In this document: positions 1 through 6,952 of the stretch, piece after piece | Layout: every line of letters starts with the position of its first letter | Numbering within the stretch: position 1 is the first letter of the stretch | NCBI RefSeq assembly: GCF_900299535.1 | Contig: NZ_OMKE01000024.1 | Coordinates: 1-48,247 of the forward strand | Source of the DNA: Aquimarina aquimarini | Lineage (GTDB): Bacteria; Bacteroidota; Bacteroidia; Flavobacteriales; Flavobacteriaceae | Direction of reading: 5' to 3' | DNA length: 48,247 bases | The notes under the pieces: model-generated | What the model was told of the DNA's origin: nothing | The model's database searches: none | The model's input: only the letters and a program-made list of their open reading frames with translations | Program-made: the position numbers and the translations under genes

Positions 1-617
1 CTATTTTTATCCATATACCAACAGATAAATGACATATCTTTATAACAATCCCCTTGCCCTACCGTAAAAATTGTTAGCGTACCAAATTTACTTTTTGAAG
101 GGCGCATCGCCTGTAGATTATAAGCACTTGTACCATCTTCACCCCCTGTACTATATACAAACAAACACTCCTTAAAAGGGATGGTGATATTTTTTTTCCA
201 TAAAACCCCTGTCATAGTGATCAACCCATCTTTACGATTTAAAATATTTTCCTTCTTAGGTTTGGTAAAATAATAAATCGTAAAAAAAGCTAAAGAAATA
301 CAACATAAAATATAAGCATACAAACCAAAACCATCAAAAGTATCATCAGAAAACAAGCCGCTAACAACCAAAAACAAAGATATCCCCCCTCCTAAGAATG
401 GAGTAATATTACCCTCAATAGGCATATTAAAAAAGTTATCATCCGCATACCAATTTTTTTTATAATCTGCTTTATCAGCATCAAGAATATCAATATCTTT
501 TCTAAGATTACCAGGTTTTTCAATAATTTTTTTTTCTACCCGATGATAATGTTTCTTTAATTTCTCAGCATTTTTATACCCTGTATGGGTGACAGGTCTG
601 GTAAAATCTAGTTCCAT
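1..617 (-). CDS. Putative immunity membrane protein of the VasX-like effector (partial, C-terminus off the window)
   Basis: The frame is open from an ATG at 617 to the window edge, giving 205 codons with no stop, so the gene continues beyond base 1. The first ~70 residues are charged and probably cytoplasmic. Two membrane segments follow at about residues 70-90 and 98-117, then a short basic stretch and a beta-rich tail that could be a small PH-like domain. The start overlaps the end of the effector's C-terminal frame (stop at 608) by 10 bp, which suggests translational coupling. I do not recognise the family. Immunity is inferred from its place directly after a pore-forming-type effector, its small size and its membrane segments; immunity proteins of VasX-type effectors are membrane proteins. 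The reading frame is certain, the function moderate. Confidence 0.6.
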   Translation of the reverse strand, partial: MELDFTRPVTHTGYKNAEKLKKHYHRVEKKIIEKPGNLRKDIDILDADKADYKKNWYADDNFFNMPIEGNITPFLGGGISLFLVVSGLFSDDTFDGFGLYAYILCCISLAFFTIYYFTKPKKENILNRKDGLITMTGVLWKKNITIPFKECLFVYSTGGEDGTSAYNLQAMRPSKSKFGTLTIFTVGQGDCYKDMSFICWYMDKN

Positions 618-925
618 GTTTTGCTATCTTGTAAGGTGTATAATGGTGCTAATTTAACATCTTTATTTTGTATAAAACGGGTAAACAAAATCCCTTTTCG
701 TTTTACTCGGATCAAGGCACCCAACCAACGTTCTTCCCCCTTAAGCGAATACGGAAAATACATATAGGCAGAGGCATCTAGTGCCAAACGAGTAGTAAAC
801 AATATTTCTGATCTGGTGGTAATTAATGCCATTGAATCTGTATCTATAGTAAACCTAATCTGTACTGCCTCCTTCCCCCAGGTATTGGTTACTGTTTGTA
901 CATCACGTTCTGGGGTAAGCTCATG
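608..925 (-). pseudogene. C-terminal ~105 codons of the VasX-like effector, in a shifted frame
   Basis: This frame is open from before 925 to a TAG at 608. Its only ATG (832) gives a 74-residue product that starts in the middle of what reads as a continuous domain. Read from 925 it begins HELTPERDVQTVTNTWGKEA and runs on smoothly from the effector, whose own frame ends about 11 residues later in a short unrelated tail. The two frames join at a run of four G on the plus strand (925-928; CCCC on the coding strand). One extra C there would restore a single protein of about 1,089 residues. I read this as the true C-terminus of the effector, separated by a 1-base deletion, a sequencing or assembly error, or much less likely a programmed -1 shift; no canonical slippery heptamer is present. 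Confidence 0.7.
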
Positions 926-3876
926 GGGTTTCCTTCGCCAATCCCTTTGGGGTATAAAAATATTCGATATCCTACCTGATCAGGATCACTAAAGAGTTGT
1001 AAATAGGTCATGGTCACCTTAAAATAGCATACCGTTTCCTCACTTACAGTAAATTGATCCATCCCATAATAAATAGTCTCATGCTCAATACGATCTGGGG
1101 CTATAGGGGCAAACTCCATTTTTTTGCATACAATAGCATCCATCAAAGCTACTTCTGCTTCTATAGGATTCATAAGCGTATCTCTATAATCATCATCGGT
1201 CAGCGCATATCGATTATCCAGTACACGCTGTATATATACCATAGGGGATTCTCCTGCTTGTTTAGGAAACTTTTTTGTATCACTAAGCAAAAAGTTGCTA
1301 AAAAACTCTTCCAGCTCACTATCTGTCAACAAAGAAGCGATGACCAATAAGCCCACTCCCACCCCTGCGGCAATCCACCCTACAGGCCCTGCCAAAGCCC
1401 AGGTAGAGAAATAAGACAGTGACATTGCTGTAGAAACCCCAAAAGCAGTACCCGCAAAGGCTAGAGCCACCCCAGCATCTACATCTCCTTTATCCATCGC
1501 CTCTACACTCTCCCAAAAACACATTCCTGCTGTAAATGCACCGCCTACAATACTTAATCGAGAAGCCCATCTTGTATATGGAGCAAGAGCTTCTCTAGTT
1601 ACTCCTCGAAAAGTTTTTTCTGCTTTTATAACATTTACCAGCGCTTCAGAAAGTTTGACCGAAGCCCCTACAAAATTAATTCTTGATTTCCAACTTCCTT
1701 TCTGAAATAAATTATATCCTGCTGCACTAAAATTAATCAACTCTAATCCTGCAAACACCCCGTTAAAGGCGCGCCCATTGATCATTTTTGCAATTTTTAC
1801 ATTGGGTTTATTGGCTTCTATCTCTGCACTGGTAACCATTTTGCGCACTCGTGCCTTTATCTTATTTTGTTGATCCCCACGATGTACGCTTTCTACAATT
1901 TCTATATTTTCTATATTTTCTTCACCCACCAGAGCGCGTAGTATTTCTAGTTCTCGCTTGGTGTTTTTAAAACCTGGTTTACGCCGTAACAAATTGCCTT
2001 TTTTTGTTCCAGAGTAATTAAATTTTCCTTTTAGGCGGGTATGTTGTGATTTTTGTACATAATCGGTATCTATTTCTACCCCCATTTCGTGTAGTTTCAT
2101 ACGCATCTCCCCATCTCGTACCTCAAACATTTTTTCGCCATACAGAGTAAGGTTTTCATTTATTTTTGCTACTACAAAGTTTTGTTTGTCGGGAATCTCC
2201 TTAAACATAGTGCGCCCTACCTTTTTTACGACAAAGGCTTGTCTGGCATGGTGTTTTAATTTCTTTTTATATACTTTGGCAGCCTTATGACTTATACTAC
2301 GTGATTTATCTATTACCTCAGTTATATTTAATAATGGCGTAAGCAATGCATATAGCGGGTCTAGGGTTGTATAACCAGATGCTGTACTGGTTACAGGGGT
2401 ATTGGTAAATTGGTCTTGAAACTTACAATTCATTAACTCATATCCCCAATCTATCCATTTATCAGTGGTTTTATACTCTTTTTTAACAAGCATAAATCTA
2501 TCAAAATCATAGGTATTGGTCATCAACCCCTCTAGTATATCCAGCAATAACCCTCGCCCATCTAGAGTGCGCTCTGCTATATTATGCAGGTAGTCTTCGA
2601 GCATATTTTTGAGTCCTTTACTTTTTATATACACTCCCATATCTTCTTTATACTCTCCTACTTCTGCCCTCAATGCGGTACGCTCTTTGACCCCCAGTAT
2701 GCCTTCTATTTTTTGGTAATCAAGCCCATAGCCTATAGCACTGGTTACTGGTAGAGTGTGGGTAGTGTGTTTACCATAAAAGGTTTGGTTTTTGGGGCGG
2801 GGGTCTAGCCCATAGCGATCAAAGAGATGAGCTCCCGGCGATCCGCCATCGTATGTTTTGATAGACTCAGGGTCATTATATACCAGTTGATGGCAAGTAA
2901 TTGCCAATGATACCAAGGCTTGGTATTCTTTATCGGGTTTTGGCCCCTCAAAACATCCTTCGCTCATTCGGGTATAGGCATCTGCTACCGTTTCACCTGT
3001 TTGTATAGCATCTATCAGCGCTTTAAACTCCAATATTTTTTTAGACAACCCCTCATTGATATCTATGGCACAGCCTATAGGGTCTTCTAGAGTGATAAAC
3101 ATATCGGTCATCACCTCAGGCTCTTGGTGATTAGGATTGGTATCGCGGTTTTCTGCTCTTTGCTCTTCTTGCTGTTGTATGGCATTGATTTTTCTTTGCA
3201 AATGGCTACAACGTTTTTTGTTGTCTGATGAGAAATAGGCAGTAATACAGCTATAGGGGTCGTAATCGTCTGTACCTTCTACTGCTCCCAGCTCAAAACC
3301 ATTTGCCGTGATTTGGGTCATACGATCCTTGCGTTTTTGCAGATCTGCTACCAGAGAGTCATAGTACGCTTGGGTCCATTGCACGGTAGAATAAGCCGCC
3401 CAAACCACTGCCCCATAAGTTGCCTCATAATACCCATTGGTATTGGTATGGCCATCTGGTGTACGCACATCAGGAAATCCCTCTGGCCCAGATTGCCAGG
3501 AGATCGATTTAAAATTGCCATCGCCATCTACCGCAAACTCTATAGGCGTATCGGGCATGCTCTCATCTATAATATATACATACCCAGGATTTATACCAGT
3601 TCTTACCGTACTGTAATGTTTCAGTTTGGGGCTGGTTATAATCACTTCTTGCAAAAGGATATTGCCGTTTTCGTCTTTTTGGGTGGCAGTCGCCTCGGTC
3701 TGCATACTAGCTTGCAGGTGGCTCTGTCGGGGCTCATTGAGTAATTTGCCATCCCGCAGAAAATGTAATTTTATAGCAGGAGCCTCTTTGCCCTCTATAG
3801 TCAGCATTTGGTTACTATAATCAAAGGTTCTTCCCTCGGCCTCTATTTCCAAAATCAATCGTCTTGTTCTGCTCAT
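889..3876 (-). CDS. VasX-like pore-forming effector of a contractile injection system (type VI-like)
   Basis: The 995-residue protein starts at an ATG 3 bp after the DUF4280 stop. Residues ~90-120 (GYVYIIDE followed by an EFAVDGDGNF segment) resemble the N-terminal domain of VasX-type effectors, where a GYLYVYDE-like stretch is typical. The middle (~120-750) is mostly helical and charged, with a basic patch near 560-640. Residues ~770-855 form a glycine/alanine-rich hydrophobic block ending in GPVGWIAAGVGVG and then TDSELEEFF, the pattern found near the end of VasX/BTH_I2691-type colicin-like effectors. Such proteins are delivered by type VI secretion and permeabilise the target inner membrane. 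The reading frame ends in a short tail (MSLPQNVMYKQ) that looks artificial; the natural C-terminus is probably in the frame at 608-925. The locus looks richer in GC than the SusCD or glycan regions, which could mean transfer. The family call rests on motif memory, not a search. Confidence 0.7.
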   Translation of the reverse strand: MSRTRRLILEIEAEGRTFDYSNQMLTIEGKEAPAIKLHFLRDGKLLNEPRQSHLQASMQTEATATQKDENGNILLQEVIITSPKLKHYSTVRTGINPGYVYIIDESMPDTPIEFAVDGDGNFKSISWQSGPEGFPDVRTPDGHTNTNGYYEATYGAVVWAAYSTVQWTQAYYDSLVADLQKRKDRMTQITANGFELGAVEGTDDYDPYSCITAYFSSDNKKRCSHLQRKINAIQQQEEQRAENRDTNPNHQEPEVMTDMFITLEDPIGCAIDINEGLSKKILEFKALIDAIQTGETVADAYTRMSEGCFEGPKPDKEYQALVSLAITCHQLVYNDPESIKTYDGGSPGAHLFDRYGLDPRPKNQTFYGKHTTHTLPVTSAIGYGLDYQKIEGILGVKERTALRAEVGEYKEDMGVYIKSKGLKNMLEDYLHNIAERTLDGRGLLLDILEGLMTNTYDFDRFMLVKKEYKTTDKWIDWGYELMNCKFQDQFTNTPVTSTASGYTTLDPLYALLTPLLNITEVIDKSRSISHKAAKVYKKKLKHHARQAFVVKKVGRTMFKEIPDKQNFVVAKINENLTLYGEKMFEVRDGEMRMKLHEMGVEIDTDYVQKSQHTRLKGKFNYSGTKKGNLLRRKPGFKNTKRELEILRALVGEENIENIEIVESVHRGDQQNKIKARVRKMVTSAEIEANKPNVKIAKMINGRAFNGVFAGLELINFSAAGYNLFQKGSWKSRINFVGASVKLSEALVNVIKAEKTFRGVTREALAPYTRWASRLSIVGGAFTAGMCFWESVEAMDKGDVDAGVALAFAGTAFGVSTAMSLSYFSTWALAGPVGWIAAGVGVGLLVIASLLTDSELEEFFSNFLLSDTKKFPKQAGESPMVYIQRVLDNRYALTDDDYRDTLMNPIEAEVALMDAIVCKKMEFAPIAPDRIEHETIYYGMDQFTVSEETVCYFKVTMTYLQLFSDPDQVGYRIFLYPKGIGEGNPMSLPQNVMYKQ

Positions 3877-3879
3877 ACC

Positions 3880-4563
3880 CTATGCCTGTTGTGTTTCTTT
3901 GTTCCAGTCTTCTCCTGTTTCTAGTAATTGCAGTGTGGCAGTACCATCTGCCTGTACTGTTCCTGAGTATACCAATTTGTTTTGCACCCCATCGATTTCT
4001 TTTCCATCTTTTTCAGACACATTTACCTTGATAGTTTTACCAGGAGCTATATTCTCGGTCAATACATAAATGGCCGCTTTCTGGCCATAGTGTAACGTAT
4101 CTATCTTGTTGGTGGCATGCTCATCCATCCAATAACACTCTACTACTTTTGGGGCTTTGTCATTACCCAGCATCGCCCCGGGCATAATCATTGCAATTTG
4201 CTTAAACTCTTCTATCGTACTGCCCATTGTATTGATCTGCATAGGCTGTAAAATGGTAACTTTGCCCCCCGTAACACAACTACACTCAGAGTCTTGATAC
4301 AAGAATTTTTTACCCCCCATAGATGCTTTTTGCGAAGTCTTGGTCCACGGTTGTAGCCCTGGTATACATGGCAAATACCCGCCATTGGTGGGTTTAAGCT
4401 TGCATTGCCCAAAGGTTTGTGGTACTTGCACATCTCTATCGGTCGCCTTAAACTTGCCTTGTATTTTTACTTTTTGATTTTCGGTAACCAATAATTTTGC
4501 GGGAGTAAACCCCTGGTCGCATGTTACCAATGCCCCATCTAGTACATAGATTTTACTACTCAT
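3880..4563 (-). CDS. PAAR-like DUF4280 protein (spike tip / effector adaptor)
   Basis: This 227-residue protein opens with a DUF4280-type layout: a short start, then VLDGALVTCDQGFTPAKL, a central FGQCKLKPTNGGYLPCIPGL segment and a TEDSKA-like QDSECSCVTGGKVTI stretch. The regularly placed cysteines (around residues 14, 53, 65, 93 and 95) are typical of PAAR-like proteins that cap the spike of type VI or related contractile systems and carry toxins. Residues ~145-227 form an extra beta-rich C-terminal extension that could bind the effector encoded 3 bp downstream. It is the first gene of the minus-strand operon. No sheath, tube or baseplate gene is present here, so the secretion machine must lie elsewhere. 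Confidence 0.8.
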   Translation of the reverse strand: MSSKIYVLDGALVTCDQGFTPAKLLVTENQKVKIQGKFKATDRDVQVPQTFGQCKLKPTNGGYLPCIPGLQPWTKTSQKASMGGKKFLYQDSECSCVTGGKVTILQPMQINTMGSTIEEFKQIAMIMPGAMLGNDKAPKVVECYWMDEHATNKIDTLHYGQKAAIYVLTENIAPGKTIKVNVSEKDGKEIDGVQNKLVYSGTVQADGTATLQLLETGEDWNKETQQA

Positions 4564-4584
4564 CGTTGGCTAATTAATTGTTGC

Positions 4585-4592
4585 TAAAATTA
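4585..4592 (-). promoter_or_regulatory. Candidate -7 box of the DUF4280-effector operon
   Basis: On the minus strand the sequence TAATTTTA matches the Bacteroidota -7 box TAnnTTTG at all but the last base. It would give a leader of about 15 nt before the ATG at 4563. A TTG lies upstream but its spacing (~15) is shorter than usual. Confidence 0.3.
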
Positions 4593-4792
4593 CACAAAAT
4601 TTTGAAACAAAAAAACTAAAGTCTTCCTACACACTATTTTACAAAAAAAAGTATCTTTACCACTTCCTACCCATACAAGCGTTTTTTATAGAACCTTACC
4701 CATTTCTTATATAAAACGCTATACAGTATATCATATATCCTTTTTCTAGGCATACGCAAGCATTGATAAAAGATGCTCGGCACTCTATAAGG

Positions 4793-5038
4793 AATACTCA
4801 GGCATCGTGAAGCAATGCTCGAGCATCGTGAAGCAATACTCGGGCAACGTGAAGCAACGCTTGAGCATCATGAAGCAACGCTTGAGCATCATGAAGCAAC
4901 GCTTGAGCATCATGAAGCAATGCTTGAACATCGTGAAGCAATGCTTGGGCATCGTGAAGCAACGCTTGGGCAACATGAAGCAATGCTTGGGCAACATGAA
5001 GCAATGCTTGGGCAACATGAAGCAATGCTTGGGCAATC
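4793..5038. repeat. 21-bp minisatellite, eleven full units plus a partial one
   Basis: Units begin at 4808 and then every 21 bp (4829, 4850, 4871 and so on to 5018). The consensus is tgaagcaatgcttgggcaaca with a few alternating variants (atg/acg, gggcaa/gagcat), preceded by a degenerate partial unit at 4793-4807. Because 21 is a multiple of three and the units lack stops, long frames run through it on both strands. In the plus frame from 4815 it would encode a heptad repeat of the type EAMLGQH, able in principle to form a coiled coil. That frame stops at 5042, in phase with the gene at 5106 but 63 bp before it. I treat it as non-coding DNA with a possible coding reading. A TATCTTTA box at 4653-4660 (plus) could place it in a long leader of the 5106 gene. 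Confidence 0.9.
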
Positions 5039-5105
5039 ATAAGATGTATATACTGTAGTATCGTTGATTTTTGAATATTATCTAAAACCATAAAACAATA
5101 CGTAT

Positions 5106-5756
5106 ATGACAAGGTACACCGCATCAGAAGCAGCAATTTTAGAACAATACAGGGTAGCTCTACAAAATGTAAAAGACCATCCTGAGATCGCAGAAGAAAT
5201 GGCAGAACTAAACTATGATGATGCCAAAATAGAAGAAGGCAAACTACTCTTGGATCAAACCAGAACGGCCTATGACTATAACAAACAAGAGGATGATGAA
5301 ACGCTGGAAGCCTCTGCTGTTTTTAAAAAAGAAAAAGAAACCCTAGAGTTACAATACAGAAAACACCGCAAAAAGGCCAAAGTGGTATTTCGCAAAGACC
5401 TCGAAACCTTAAAAAAACTACACCTTACAGGTAGCAAACCCAAAGCCTACAATAATTGGATCGAGACGATTCGTAAGTTTTATAGCACCACAGATCAGGA
5501 AACCCTTACTCAACTGGCAAGTTTAAGAATCACAACAGAAGATATCACCGCAGGAATAGAGCAGATAGCAAAAGTAGAAACCGCCCGCACCGCTTATTTA
5601 TTAGAAATCGGAGAATCACAAGACGCAACCAAACAAAAAGATGCCGCTTTTACCAAGATGGAAGATTGGATGCAAGAATTTTATGCCATTGCCAATATTG
5701 CTCTAGAAGACAAACCCCAACTGATAGAAGCATTGGGCAGAAAAAGAAAAAGCTAA
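5106..5756 (+). CDS. Unrecognised helical protein, 216 aa
   Basis: The ATG at 5106 opens a 216-residue frame. The product is very rich in charged residues and alanine and has no signal peptide, membrane segment or cysteine. Residues ~60-110 are strongly helical and could form a coiled coil; a short tryptophan-containing segment (NNWIETIRKFYS) lies near 120, and the last ~60 residues are again helical, ending in the basic tail GRKRKS. I do not recognise a family. It sits alone between a 21-bp minisatellite upstream and a block of ~180-bp repeats downstream, on the strand opposite to the effector operon. Codon use looks normal for the window, so it is probably a real gene; its function is unknown. 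Confidence 0.75.
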   Translation: MTRYTASEAAILEQYRVALQNVKDHPEIAEEMAELNYDDAKIEEGKLLLDQTRTAYDYNKQEDDETLEASAVFKKEKETLELQYRKHRKKAKVVFRKDLETLKKLHLTGSKPKAYNNWIETIRKFYSTTDQETLTQLASLRITTEDITAGIEQIAKVETARTAYLLEIGESQDATKQKDAAFTKMEDWMQEFYAIANIALEDKPQLIEALGRKRKS

Positions 5757-5765
5757 TTACAAAAC

Positions 5766-5848
5766 GGTATCAATATAAAATGATACCATAATCCTGAATA
5801 CCGAATACCGAACACTCAATACCAAATAAGTGACGCTATTCGGTATTC
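5766..5848 (+). terminator. Two stem-loops after the 216-aa gene
   Basis: GGTATCA (5766-5772) pairs with TGATACC (5781-5787) across an 8-nt loop just after the stop codon. GAATACCGAATA (5796-5807) is perfectly complementary to TATTCGGTATTC (5837-5848) across 29 nt. Neither is followed by a good T run, so termination is only one possible role. Confidence 0.4.
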
Positions 5849-5854
5849 TTATAC

Positions 5855-6782
5855 ATGTAAAAAGGAATTTTCGAATATCAACCAAAGAACATCGAACACC
5901 CAATACTGAATATAGAAGTCAGAACCAAAAACTAAAGTACCTGCCATCCTCCCAGCGTAGGCAAAAAACCATATACAAGAAGGAATGTAAAACCGCAAAA
6001 TTCTAAATGTAAAATGTAAAAGTAATTTTGAATAGCGAACACCCAATACTGAACACTGAATGTTGAAGTTTCTCAATACTCAATACTAAATATAGAAGTT
6101 AGAACCAAAAACTAAAGTACCTGCTGTCCTCCCAGCGTAGGCAAAAACCATATACAAGAAGGAATGTAAAACCGCAAAATTCTAAATGTAAAATGTAAAA
6201 TGTAAAAGTAATTTTGAATAGTGAACACCCAATACTGAACACTGAATGTTGAAGTTTCTCAATACTCAATACTAAATATAGAAGTTAGAACCAAAAACTA
6301 AAGCACCTGCTGTCCTCCCAGCGTAGGCAAAAAACCATATACAGGAAGGAATGTAAAACCGCAAAATTCTAAATGTAAAATGTAAAAGTAATTTTGAATA
6401 GCGAACAAGGAGTGTCGAATATCGAATACCCAATACTAAATATAGAAGTTAGAACCAAAAACGAAAGTACCTGCTGTCCTCCCAGCGTAGGCAAAAAACC
6501 ATATACAGGAAGGAATGTAAAACCGCAAAATTCTAAATGTAAAAGTAATTTTGAATAGTGAACACCCAATACTAACTACTAACTACTCATTACTCATTAC
6601 TCATTACTCAATACTAACTACTAAATATAGAAGTCAGAACCAAAAACATAAAGTACCTGCTGTCCTCCCAGCGTAGGCTGGGAACCATATACAAGAGGGA
6701 ATGTAAGACTGCAAAATTCTAAATGTAAAAGTAATTTTGAATATTGAACACCCAATACTAACTACTCAATACTCAATACTAC
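5855..6782. repeat. Five imperfect copies of a ~165-186-bp tandem repeat with AT-rich minisatellite linkers
   Basis: This stretch has no credible gene. The core CTCCCAGCGTAGG occurs five times; the preceding cctgc starts at 5940, 6120, 6306, 6470 and 6656, giving spacings of 180, 186, 164 and 186. Each copy contains, in order, atatagaagt, agaaccaaaaac, the core, accatatacaag, gaatgtaaaaccgcaaaatt and gtaattttgaata. Between cores run short drifting units such as caatact, gaacact and tactcat. The last copy carries a perfect stem-loop, TCCCAGC-GTAG-GCTGGGA (~6669-6686), whose right arm is replaced by gcaaaaaa in the other copies. A zero-th, half copy seems to lie at 5855-5900. Confidence 0.9.
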
Positions 6783-6952
6783 ATAAACTAACCATCGCGC
6801 AACAATTTCAAAATACAACAGTTTTTCTAGTAAGTGATTTGCAGTGATACCATATACATGGTAAGTTTTATTATAGCAAACTCAAAATGTAACTGGTATT
6901 AAACAATCATTAGGTACAATTTTCGTTAATTTGCATACAAATTTGAAACCCT

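Noticed and set aside
925..928. Programmed -1 ribosomal frameshift in the effector
   Set aside because: No X XXY YYZ slippery heptamer lies in the zero frame and no clear downstream stem was seen; an indel or sequencing error is simpler.
1054..3820. Plus-strand frames inside the effector gene
   Set aside because: They are shadows of the minus-strand gene, with no start signal or recognisable content.
4785..5136. Four overlapping open frames on both strands across the 21-bp repeat
   Set aside because: They exist only because a stop-free 21-bp unit is repeated. Amino-acid content such as MLPKHCF repeats is unlike real proteins; I list the DNA as a repeat.
5855..6782. CRISPR array
   Set aside because: The repeated part is ~100 bp or more, spacing is irregular and the linkers are themselves repetitive. 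No cas gene is near.
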